NCBI GenBank assembly: GCA_902782895.1
Contig: CACZPA010000060.1
Span: forward strand, 1-22,073
Direction: 5' to 3'
Source: an uncultured Eubacteriales bacterium
GTDB taxonomy: Bacteria > Bacillota > Clostridia > Lachnospirales > Bianqueaceae
Length of the DNA stretch: 22,073 bases
Shown: positions 1 through 6,883 of the stretch, piece after piece
Position numbering within the stretch: position 1 is the stretch's first letter
Layout: each line of letters begins with the position of its first letter
Notes under the pieces: generated by a model
What the model was told of the DNA's origin: nothing
Databases searched by the model: none
Seen by the model: only the letters and a program-made list of their open reading frames with translations
Translations under genes and position numbers: made by a program

Positions 1-325
1 GATTCTGTGTAAAGTCCGAATACTGCTGCGGGGTGTCCTGTGTGTAATTTGCGAACTGCTGCTGCGTCTCTTGCGTGTAGTTCGAGAACTGCTGCTGTGC
101 AGCCTGTGTGTAATCCGTATACTGCTGCTGCGCGTTCTGCGTATAGTCCGTATACTGCTGCTGCGTGTTCTGCGTATAGTCCGCGAACTGCTGTTGCTGC
201 TGTGCCGCCTGCTGCGTAAACGGGTCAAACTGCTGGTTTACGGAGCCGGCATTCTGCGCAAAATTCTCAGACGGACTGTCCTGCGGTACATGATACTGAT
301 TGTCCTGGTTCTGATCAATAGCCAT
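1..325 (-). CDS. Gln/Tyr-rich 11-residue repeat protein, N-terminal part (cut by window edge)
   Basis: This is the first 108 codons of a gene that runs off the left edge. The ATG at 325 follows GGAGGG with a 7-base spacer, and the frame stays open to base 1. After a hydrophilic start rich in Q, N and D (residues 1-38), the protein consists of about six consecutive 11-residue units. Their consensus is [NAED][TA]QQQ[YF][TAS][DN]YTQ, and the first unit carries two extra Gln. There is no signal peptide or membrane segment in the visible part. The composition (Gln, Thr, Tyr, Asn, almost no charge or aliphatics) resembles low-complexity prion-like segments. Some clostridial proteins carry such Q-rich tails in front of membrane domains, so a membrane domain may follow beyond the edge; that is a guess. 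It starts 24 bases after the trxB stop with no terminator between, so it may share the trxB transcript. Function unknown. Confidence 0.85.
   Translation of the reverse strand, partial: MAIDQNQDNQYHVPQDSPSENFAQNAGSVNQQFDPFTQQAAQQQQQFADYTQNTQQQYTDYTQNAQQQYTDYTQAAQQQFSNYTQETQQQFANYTQDTPQQYSDFTQN
9..206 (-). repeat. 33-bp in-frame tandem repeat, about six copies
   Basis: The 33-base period is read directly: units begin near 9, 42, 75, 108, 141 and 174, each carrying a CTGCTGCTG-type core in the plus reading. Copies differ at a few positions, and most differences swap Y/F, D/N and T/A/S. Because 33 is a multiple of three, gain or loss of units would preserve the frame and only change protein length. 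Confidence 0.9.
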
Positions 326-349
326 TGTATTTCCCTCCATGAAAGATAT

Positions 350-1249
350 TTATGTAGAAAGAATTGCTTCCACAGCGACAGCAGCATCAGCTGCGGCTGT
401 TAAAACCTGACGTAATGGGGTGTCCCGTACATCTCCGGCGGCATATACGCCGGAGATCGAAGTCCGCATCTGGCGGTCGGTAAGGATCCAGCCGCCCGGC
501 GCGGTATCCAGTTTACCCCTGACAAGACCGGAATTGGGCTGTATACCGGCCGCGATAAAGACTCCGTCTGCAGGGATCGTAATCGTGTTATCCGATGTCT
601 GAATCCGCAGCGATTCAACATGACCGTTTCCGTTTATGGAAACAGGCTGCGCGCACATGAGGCAACGGATGTTTGTAAATGTCCTCAGCTTATTCTGCAG
701 GGACGGACTCCCGCGGAAAGCCTCTCTCCGGTGAACAATCGTCACCGTGCGGCAGATCGCCGCAAGGCAGATTACGTCCGTCAGAGCGGTGTCTCCGCCT
801 CCGATCACAACTACATCGCGATTGCGGAAGAAAGCTCCGTCACATGCCGCGCAGTAAGAGACTCCTTTGCCAAGGAATTCTGTTTCTCCGGGGATGCCTA
901 ACTTACGGGGACTTGCCCCGGTACAGATCAGAAGATTGCGGGTCTTGTACTCGCCGGAGAAAGTATGAACGATCTTGATATCTTCCCCCAGATCGAGGCC
1001 AAGGACTTCTTCATTGATCTGCTTCATCCCCATGCTTCTGGCATGTCCGCTGAACTTTTCCGCAAGTTCTGTCCCGGAAATACCGGGAAGTCCGGGATAA
1101 TTGTCAATGACGGTCGCAGAGGCTGTCTGTCCGCCCGGATAAGCTTTCTCAATCAGCAGATAGTTAAGCCCTGCGCGGGAAGCATAAATGGATGCCGTCA
1201 GCCCCGCCGGCCCGCCTCCCAGAATGATGAGATCATAGATCTCGCTCAT
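350..1249 (-). CDS. trxB: Thioredoxin reductase (NADPH)
   Basis: A 299-residue flavoprotein that passes electrons from NADPH through FAD to thioredoxin in the cytoplasm. The FAD-binding motif GGGPAG is at residues 11-16, and the redox-active CAAC pair is at C133/C136 followed by Asp. The NADPH-binding GGGD is at 150-153, and HRREAFR at 173-179 supplies the 2'-phosphate-binding basic residues. A C-terminal FAD motif AAGDVRD is near residue 270. Length and domain order are normal for low-molecular-weight bacterial TrxB. The ATG overlaps the stop of the upstream peptidase gene by four bases (ATGA), which indicates translational coupling. The residues after GGGD are TALTD rather than the more usual SAxEE, a minor divergence. 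No thioredoxin gene is next to it in this window. Confidence 0.96.
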   Translation of the reverse strand: MSEIYDLIILGGGPAGLTASIYASRAGLNYLLIEKAYPGGQTASATVIDNYPGLPGISGTELAEKFSGHARSMGMKQINEEVLGLDLGEDIKIVHTFSGEYKTRNLLICTGASPRKLGIPGETEFLGKGVSYCAACDGAFFRNRDVVVIGGGDTALTDVICLAAICRTVTIVHRREAFRGSPSLQNKLRTFTNIRCLMCAQPVSINGNGHVESLRIQTSDNTITIPADGVFIAAGIQPNSGLVRGKLDTAPGGWILTDRQMRTSISGVYAAGDVRDTPLRQVLTAAADAAVAVEAILST

Positions 1250-3321
1250 GACTTGTCCGTATTCGATCCGGCCGTGGTCTCCTTGGCCAGCAGATCAAGG
1301 CCTTCATTCAAAACGGCGGTTCCCGGCAGTACGAACCGACCGTTACGGATCAGGTCTACCGTATCTCCGGAAGCTTTGCGTACAGATATACTGGCAATAT
1401 CCGAATACGGCAATGTGATATCGATATGCTTGCCGGTGTAAGCCGCTGCGGGATCGGTTTTGCGAAGCATCGTCCGCTCATTCTCCCGGGCCACGATCTC
1501 CTTGCCGTTCATCGGATTATAGATCTTCAGATCCTCTGTTCCGACATAACAGGTATCTCCGATTGCGAAATGCGGTCCCATCTTCTCGATGATCAGTACC
1601 GGCAGCTTGGCCGCGATCCCATAACGGGACGCAAGTCTGTATACATAAGTGTTGGTGCCGATCGCGAACTCTCCCAGCGGAAGCGACGCATGCGGCATCA
1701 GCAGATTCTCATAGACAAAACGTCTGCCCTCTTCCGGATCGGAGAAATTCCCGCATCCGTAATCCGCGACGCAGCCGTTTTCGAAGCGGATCTTCAGATC
1801 CTTGAACAGAAGTCCGTCCCAATAGAAGAAACTGGTGTGCAGTGTTCCATTAGTGCCCGCGAGGACCGGCGAAGTGAATACTTCTCCTAAAGGAATATTC
1901 ACGTCCGCGACGCAATTATAGAAATTGGTCTGCGCCGCAGGTTTCTCAATCGGAGGCAGGATGACGGTAAGAGCGGTGTCATTGCCCTCTGCTCCGCGAA
2001 TCTCCGCGGCAACGCCCTGATCCAACGCGTCAGCAAGCGCCTGCTGCGCTTTCTGATAGACCCGGTTATCCAGCGTATTAATACGGACCGTTTCTCTGAA
2101 GATCTCCGGGAAATCCGGCCCGATCGAAGGAATCGGATAGGCCGCCATGCAGAAGCTTGTCTCCGCCGGGGCGATATACTTATCCAGCAGTTGGTACTTT
2201 TCGTTTGTAAAACGGGAAAGGAGCTCCTGCTGTGCTTCCGTATATCGGCAGGTGTCTCTCTTCTGTACCGGTGTGAAATCAGGTGCGCCGAAGCTGTCTA
2301 TATACGCCGGTCCGCCATACCAGGAGAGCATCTCCGCGTTCTGCTCCAGCTCTGTCCGCAGGGCCTCCAGAGACGCGTTCACGTACTCCTCTGTCAGATA
2401 CAGCGCGTTGTCAAACCGATGGTCATATTCGGCCTGACGATTGACAAACGACGGCTCTGTCCCGATAATGAACGGAATATAATGGATCTCCGTGCGAAAA
2501 AGCTCCATCAGACGCCGTGTAAAACGTTCCATGCCGAGAGGATAATAGATCCCGACGGTTTTCTTGCGGAGGATATCCTTGCCGTCCGCGAAGAATCCCT
2601 GCCGGTATGCCTGCACATAGGAGCGCGCCATCAGATCGATGGTCGTATTGTCCAGACTGTTGATATACGCGGCCAGATCCAGATCCGTCGCCGTCACACG
2701 CTGCCCGAGACCGTACAGGAATCCGGGATCCGAGAGATCTCCCTTCTCGATCCGCTCCTCATAAGAGGTCTGATCGATCGAAAAGCGGGTATGCAGATAC
2801 AGTCCCCACTCCTCGCGCAGATACTGCATATGGTACTTCTCCAGAAGAGCCGAAAGATCCGGGATAGATATCCGGCTTGCCTTGAGAATCGGCACAGCCT
2901 CCAGGAACAGCGCCGCAAGATGCGATAATCCGAAACGCATATGCCGGACAGCGTACCGTATGCCCTTCTGCAGCTCCCAGCCAAGAGCGGATACCACGGC
3001 TCCGGCAGGCCCGAAGGATTTGCGGGAAACGGACGGATTCAATAAGGATGAATCATATCGGCTGCCCTGCCAGGCGTAGAGCTTCTCCTGATCCGCGGCA
3101 AGCTCGGCAAGCGAAGCGGATCTGTAATAGGCATCATCGGATTTCTCCTCAAATAAGATCAAAAGACGCAGAAAAGAAGCTGCTTCCCGGATAAAACGAT
3201 CCGAAGCGCGCTCATTGGAGGCGGCTTCCGGTATGATCAATTCCTGGATCTGCTCTTTTTGCGTACTATAATCACAGATTACAGCATTATTATATAGTTT
3301 ATAATAATCTTCGAGACTCAA
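1246..3321 (-). CDS. M29-family (AmpS/AmpT-like) metallo-aminopeptidase with long N-terminal extension
   Basis: The protein is 691 residues from a TTG start at 3321. I chose TTG because AGGAGG lies 6 bases before it; the open frame continues upstream without a ribosome binding site. The C-terminal half carries the M29 metal and catalytic set in the right order and roughly the right spacing: E480 (GEVFTSP), E551 (GEFAIGTN), H584 and Y592 (HFAIGDTCY), H632 and D634 (KHID). The family normally binds two metals (Co/Zn) and removes N-terminal amino acids from peptides. Classical members are about 410 residues, so about 280 residues here are extra. I recognise no domain in that N-terminal part; it is soluble, helical-looking and rich in Tyr, Arg and Leu. 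No signal peptide, so likely cytoplasmic. It has its own promoter and is coupled to trxB downstream. Confidence 0.85.
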   Translation of the reverse strand: MSLEDYYKLYNNAVICDYSTQKEQIQELIIPEAASNERASDRFIREAASFLRLLILFEEKSDDAYYRSASLAELAADQEKLYAWQGSRYDSSLLNPSVSRKSFGPAGAVVSALGWELQKGIRYAVRHMRFGLSHLAALFLEAVPILKASRISIPDLSALLEKYHMQYLREEWGLYLHTRFSIDQTSYEERIEKGDLSDPGFLYGLGQRVTATDLDLAAYINSLDNTTIDLMARSYVQAYRQGFFADGKDILRKKTVGIYYPLGMERFTRRLMELFRTEIHYIPFIIGTEPSFVNRQAEYDHRFDNALYLTEEYVNASLEALRTELEQNAEMLSWYGGPAYIDSFGAPDFTPVQKRDTCRYTEAQQELLSRFTNEKYQLLDKYIAPAETSFCMAAYPIPSIGPDFPEIFRETVRINTLDNRVYQKAQQALADALDQGVAAEIRGAEGNDTALTVILPPIEKPAAQTNFYNCVADVNIPLGEVFTSPVLAGTNGTLHTSFFYWDGLLFKDLKIRFENGCVADYGCGNFSDPEEGRRFVYENLLMPHASLPLGEFAIGTNTYVYRLASRYGIAAKLPVLIIEKMGPHFAIGDTCYVGTEDLKIYNPMNGKEIVARENERTMLRKTDPAAAYTGKHIDITLPYSDIASISVRKASGDTVDLIRNGRFVLPGTAVLNEGLDLLAKETTAGSNTDKS

Positions 3322-3358
3322 AGTTCTCCTCCTCGTGAGATACATATACACATAAAAT

Positions 3359-3387
3359 ACTATATCATAAAAAACGTCAAAACGCAA
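3359..3387 (-). promoter_or_regulatory. Probable promoter of the peptidase-trxB transcript
   Basis: In the minus reading TTGCGT (3382-3387), a 17-base spacer and TATAGT (3359-3364) precede the TTG start by about 38 bases. The -10 matches 5 of 6 and the -35 only TTG. An overlapping TTGACG exists but with bad spacing. Confidence 0.5.
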
Positions 3388-3446
3388 CTTCTGACAAAAC
3401 TTTCTTGAAGATCTGTAAACAAAAAGACTGCCGAGGGTTCCGGTAT

Positions 3447-3478
3447 AAAAAAGCTGCATCTTGGAGATGCAGCTTTTT
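3447..3478 (-). terminator. Rho-independent terminator after tRNA-Gln
   Basis: An 11-bp perfect stem (3451-3461 with 3465-3475), a 3-base loop and a run of five to six T in the minus direction begin 4 bases past the tRNA 3' end. The stem is flanked by A on the other side, so it could also work in the plus direction. Confidence 0.9.
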
Positions 3479-3481
3479 CAG

Positions 3482-3553
3482 CTGGGCACGAAGGATTCGA
3501 ACCTCCGGATGCCAGAGTCAGAGTCTGGTGCCTTACCGCTTGGCGAGTGCCCA
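3482..3553 (-). tRNA. tRNA-Gln (anticodon CTG)
   Basis: A 72-base cloverleaf. The acceptor stem TGGGCAC pairs with GTGCCCA, with discriminator G. The anticodon stem CCAGA/TCTGG encloses loop CTCTGAC, giving anticodon CTG (reads CAG). The T arm is GGAGG-TTCGAAT-CCTTC. CCA is not encoded: the bases after the discriminator are CTG. It is a single-gene unit with a consensus promoter upstream and a terminator immediately downstream. Confidence 0.95.
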
Positions 3554-3577
3554 ATATGTGTCCCGCGAACAGAAAAG

Positions 3578-3606
3578 ATTATATCAGATCTCTTTTCCTT
3601 TGTCAA
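3578..3606 (-). promoter_or_regulatory. Consensus sigma-A promoter of tRNA-Gln
   Basis: Minus reading: TTGACA (3601-3606), a 17-base spacer, TATAAT (3578-3583). All twelve hexamer bases match. The start point would fall near 3571, about 18 bases before the mature 5' end of the tRNA. Confidence 0.92.
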
Positions 3607-3624
3607 CTGTTTTTAAAAGAAAAA

Positions 3625-3648
3625 TACGATACAATTTCTTGTATCGTA
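3625..3648 (-). terminator. Second hairpin downstream of ftsH
   Basis: A 10-bp perfect stem (3625-3634 with 3639-3648) around a 4-base loop is followed in the minus direction by TTTTTCTTTT. It would stop transcripts reaching past the first ftsH hairpin and insulates the tRNA-Gln promoter just downstream. Confidence 0.75.
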
Positions 3649-3680
3649 AAACAACAGATCATTTCATAAAACACATAAAA

Positions 3681-3716
3681 ATAGGGGTCACAATGATATA
3701 ATACCATGACCCCTAT
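3681..3716 (-). terminator. First hairpin terminator downstream of ftsH
   Basis: A 10-bp stem (3681-3690 with 3707-3716, ATAGGGGTCA type) with a 16-base loop is followed by TTTTA in the minus direction. The loop is long for an intrinsic terminator, but the G/C core and T run fit. It lies about 95 bases after the ftsH stop; the remainder of the AT-rich gap 3554-3811 holds no supported gene. Confidence 0.65.
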
Positions 3717-3811
3717 AAAAAGTCTATTCACGAAATCGACGAATATTATGGATTCAAAATAGCAATAAATGACAAAATTCACCAAACATTCGCAAAATCA
3801 GAAGAATCGAA

Positions 3812-5653
3812 TCAGGTTTCTGCCGGAATTGTATCCTCGGTTGCGGAATGCGCATTGAAGATCGTAAGGAACTCCTCGCCGGAGATGGATTCCTTCTCCA
3901 GCAGGTACTGCGCGATCTCATTGACTTTCTCGCGATTCTGCAGCAGGATATCGATCGCGCGCTTATGCTGTGTACGGATGATATCGAGGACCTCCTCGTC
4001 GACGATCTTTTCGGTCGCCTCGCTGCAGCGCTTGATCGGATTGCCGTCGAGATAGGAACCGGACGGAGCTTCCAGTCCGAACATGTCGAAGCGGTCCGTC
4101 ATGCCATAAATGGTGACCATACGGCGCGCTGTCGCGGTGGCTCTTTCAATATCATTGGACGCGCCGGTCGAAACCTGTCCGAGCATGACCTCTTCCGCTG
4201 CCCGTCCGCCGAGCAGACTGCAGATCTGATCGAGCATCTCATCCTTGGTGACCAGATACTTCTCCTCGCCCGGAAGCTGCATCGTATAACCGAGAGCGCC
4301 TTTTGTACGAGGAATGATCGTGATCTTGTGGACTTCTTCCGCATGCGGCAGGATATGTCCAAGAAAAGCATGTCCGACCTCGTGATAAGCGACGGAGCGC
4401 TTCTCATCCTGGCTCAGCACGCGGTCTTTCTTGATCTTACCGGCGATAACGACTTCCAGAGCCTCTTCCAGATCGGACTGCTCTACGGCATTGCGGCCTT
4501 TACGTACGGCCAGAAGAGCCGCTTCGTTGATCATATTGGCCAGATCCGCGCCGGACGCACCGGGCGTAGTCTTGGCGATCGCATCCAGATTGGCATTGCT
4601 GGACATATGGACTTTCTTGGCGTGAACCTCCAGAATCGCCTTACGGCCACGGTAATCCGGAATCTCGACCTGTACCTGCCGGTCAAAACGGCCGGGACGA
4701 AGCAGCGCCGGATCGAGGATCTCGGGACGGTTCGTCGCGCCAAGAATGACAACACCCTTGGAAGAATCAAAGCCGTCCATCTCGGTCAGCAACTGGTTCA
4801 GGGTCTGCTCTCTTTCATCATTCGTAGAGAAAGAATTGTCCCTGTTGCGGCCGATCGCGTCGATTTCATCGATAAAGATGATACAAGGAGCTTTTTTCTG
4901 CGCTTCCTTAAAGAGGTCGCGGACACGGGCAGCGCCCATACCGACAAACATCTGTACGAATTCGGAGCCGGAGATCGAGAAGAACGGCACATGCGCCTCG
5001 CCGGCGACCGCCTTGGCAAGCAGTGTTTTACCGGTTCCCGGAGGGCCGACAAGCAGCGCGCCCTTGGGAAGTCTCGCGCCGATCTCGGCGTATTTCTGCG
5101 GATTGTGCAGCAGATCGACGATTTCTTCCAGAGAATCCTTCGCCTCATCCTCGCCGGCGACATCAGCAAATGTAATACCGGTCTCATTCTCACCGTAGAT
5201 CTTGGCATTGGACTTGCCGAATGACATCGCGTCGCCCATGCCCCGGGACATACTCTTGGAAATGAAATGCCACAGCAGGAAGATAGCGACCAGCGGAATA
5301 CCGAACTGGATCAGCAGCGAAACCCAGATATTCATCTGCGCGACGTATCCGTCATACTTGGAGACTTTATACTCCTCGAGGAATGCCGTAATTGTCGTCG
5401 CGTTTTCCGTGGCCACGCAATTGTAGGTCACGATCTCGTCGCCTTTTATCTGGAATTTGATCTCTCCGTCAGCACTGATCTGTACCTTTTCCACCTTCTG
5501 GTCACGGACCATCTGTTTAAATTCGCTGTAGGTTACTTCCTGGTTGCGAACGGAATTCAGTCCGTAATTAACAAGGAGCAGGATGATGAGAATGACGGAA
5601 AAATAAATGATTCCGACTCGCAGCTTTTTGTTTTTCATCTTGTCGTCATCCAT
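3812..5653 (-). CDS. ftsH: ATP-dependent zinc metalloprotease FtsH
   Basis: A 613-residue membrane-bound AAA+ protease that extracts and degrades misfolded or short-lived membrane and regulatory proteins as a hexamer. The first membrane helix is at about 12-30. An extracytoplasmic domain of about 75 residues follows, and the second helix is at about 108-130. Walker A GPPGTGKT is at 203-210, Walker B IIFIDEID at 258-265, and the second region of homology ends with RPGRFDR near 319-325. The zinc motif HEVGH is at 424-428, with the third ligand D501 in SNDIERA. HEVGH replaces HEAGH, which does not change zinc ligands. Length is typical. The ATG follows AGGAGG with 8 bases, and the first 8 bases overlap the preceding membrane-protein gene. 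Two hairpins lie downstream. Confidence 0.98.
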   Translation of the reverse strand: MDDDKMKNKKLRVGIIYFSVILIILLLVNYGLNSVRNQEVTYSEFKQMVRDQKVEKVQISADGEIKFQIKGDEIVTYNCVATENATTITAFLEEYKVSKYDGYVAQMNIWVSLLIQFGIPLVAIFLLWHFISKSMSRGMGDAMSFGKSNAKIYGENETGITFADVAGEDEAKDSLEEIVDLLHNPQKYAEIGARLPKGALLVGPPGTGKTLLAKAVAGEAHVPFFSISGSEFVQMFVGMGAARVRDLFKEAQKKAPCIIFIDEIDAIGRNRDNSFSTNDEREQTLNQLLTEMDGFDSSKGVVILGATNRPEILDPALLRPGRFDRQVQVEIPDYRGRKAILEVHAKKVHMSSNANLDAIAKTTPGASGADLANMINEAALLAVRKGRNAVEQSDLEEALEVVIAGKIKKDRVLSQDEKRSVAYHEVGHAFLGHILPHAEEVHKITIIPRTKGALGYTMQLPGEEKYLVTKDEMLDQICSLLGGRAAEEVMLGQVSTGASNDIERATATARRMVTIYGMTDRFDMFGLEAPSGSYLDGNPIKRCSEATEKIVDEEVLDIIRTQHKRAIDILLQNREKVNEIAQYLLEKESISGEEFLTIFNAHSATEDTIPAET

Positions 5654-6188
5654 TTCGCGAACCTCCTCTTCTGTTCAGAAACGCCCGGATACGGGGTTCA
5701 TATTTTCTCTTTAATGAAAAATACAGGGAATCGAATATAACGATAAAGATATTCATGCCGATCCCGAAGGCCGGAAGCAGCCAGATCGGCTCGCCCGGTG
5801 CGAGGATCAGCTCCTTCTCCAGGATCAGGAACGGTATCATAACCGCGTTGAAAAGCACCAGCTTAATCACCCAGACCAGCCATATCGGACAGCGCATTAA
5901 GAGCCATGGCTGTGCCGTCTCGAGAAAAATCTGATAACATCCGACGGCCGCAAACAGCAGCAGCACGGAGCGGTCCGGAAGGATGAAGATCCCGAGAAGG
6001 ATCGCGGCCGCAAGGTATGCCGCCGCATAGCCCGGAGGCGCGATCATCAGGGCGATTCCTACGGAAAGCGCGGCAAGAACCGCAAGGGACATGGAGCTGA
6101 GACTGACGGCACCCGCAAGCAGCAGAATCACTTCCGCAAGTGCCAGAAGAAGGCCCAGATACGCGATCTGTCTGGGTTTTACAGACAT
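5646..6188 (-). CDS. Polytopic membrane protein of unknown function
   Basis: About 180 residues from the ATG at 6188, which overlaps the stop of the J-domain gene by 10 bases; ATGs at 6194 and 6212 are also in frame and no clear Shine-Dalgarno decides. Five or six hydrophobic helices are visible at about 8-27, 33-50, 55-72, 74-92, 102-123 and 136-158, ending in a basic cytoplasmic tail (KRKYEPRIR...NRRGG). Size, helix number and the short N-terminus resemble the S-components of ECF vitamin transporters, but I see no substrate-specific motif, so that is only a resemblance. It sits between a J-domain gene and ftsH with overlaps on both sides, so its synthesis is probably coupled to both. It could be a substrate or a partner of FtsH. 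Function not recognised. Confidence 0.8.
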   Translation of the reverse strand: MSVKPRQIAYLGLLLALAEVILLLAGAVSLSSMSLAVLAALSVGIALMIAPPGYAAAYLAAAILLGIFILPDRSVLLLFAAVGCYQIFLETAQPWLLMRCPIWLVWVIKLVLFNAVMIPFLILEKELILAPGEPIWLLPAFGIGMNIFIVIFDSLYFSLKRKYEPRIRAFLNRRGGSRNG

Positions 6189-6883
6189 CTGCATAGATCC
6201 GCACCCATACATTCACAGAGCGTATCAGCGCACCAGATGTTCATACAGATCCTGCAGGGATCGACATTGCTCTTCTGCGGGGTGTAATTGTTGGAACGGT
6301 TTTTATAGATATTGCTCGCCTGCGAAAGCTGATTCAGGAAATTGCGGTACTGCACATTGTGCGGGTCCATGGAAACAGCCTGTCTGGCGTAATACAGCGC
6401 ATCCATCGAATTCCCGACGCCCTGGTTGGCGACCGCACAGTAATAATTCCATTGCGCGTCCCTGCGGGATACTCTTGCCAGCAGATTCAGAGCCTCGCGG
6501 TAACGGCCCATTTGCAGATAGCTTCCGGCAAGCGTCATCTCTTCGGAAGAATTTGCGTCTTCATAAGCGTTGTCGCCGCTGTAGCCGTTATATCCGTTAT
6601 ATCCGGAGTACCCGTTATTGGAATAGCTGCTGCCGGAATAACCGGAATTCGAATAGCCGGAATTATAGCCCGTCCTGCCATAGGAACCGTTCTGACGCTC
6701 TTTCATAATGGTCTCGTAAGCGTTCTGGACTTCCTGGAACTTCTCCTGTGCAAGATCCGAAAGCGGATTGTCTACATACCGATCCGGATGATACTGCTTA
6801 GCCAGTTCCCGGTAGGCCTTCTTGACTTCGTCGTCGGTGGCGTATCTGGAGATACCCAGGACTTCATACGGATCTTTGTTCAT
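6179..6883 (-). CDS. J-domain (DnaJ-like) protein with GY-rich linker, TPR-like region and Cys-rich tail
   Basis: A 234-residue protein. The N-terminal J domain (residues 3-63) has the HPD motif at 32-34 that stimulates DnaK ATP hydrolysis. Residues 66-106 form a linker of almost only G, Y, N and S. Residues 113-190 look like two TPR-type helical hairpins (tandem ALNLLARV and DALYYARQAV segments with DP at 173-174). The last 25 residues hold seven cysteines (C210, C213, C218, C223, C225, C231, C233) that could bind metal. There is no DnaJ zinc-finger or substrate-binding domain, so this is a specialised J protein and not the main DnaJ. The start ATG overlaps the DUF5685 stop by 4 bases, with AAGGAA upstream. 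Partner substrates are unknown; context points to the membrane protein or FtsH. Confidence 0.9.
   Translation of the reverse strand: MNKDPYEVLGISRYATDDEVKKAYRELAKQYHPDRYVDNPLSDLAQEKFQEVQNAYETIMKERQNGSYGRTGYNSGYSNSGYSGSSYSNNGYSGYNGYNGYSGDNAYEDANSSEEMTLAGSYLQMGRYREALNLLARVSRRDAQWNYYCAVANQGVGNSMDALYYARQAVSMDPHNVQYRNFLNQLSQASNIYKNRSNNYTPQKSNVDPCRICMNIWCADTLCECMGADLCRCL

Noticed and set aside
9..206. CRISPR-like array at the left edge
   Set aside because: The 33-bp units are directly adjacent with no spacers, vary at codon-consistent positions and lie in frame inside a coding sequence.
3322..3459. Upstream 46-codon extension of the M29 peptidase frame
   Set aside because: It would include the probable promoter and the AGGAGG site; the TTG start behind that site explains the data better.
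3603..3785. 60-codon hydrophobic open frame in the gap after ftsH
   Set aside because: TTG start without ribosome binding site, and it overlaps two terminator hairpins and the -35 of the tRNA-Gln promoter.
5646..6188. ECF transporter S-component assignment for the membrane protein
   Set aside because: Size and helix count are similar, but there is no family motif or neighbouring ECF ATPase, so it is left as unknown.
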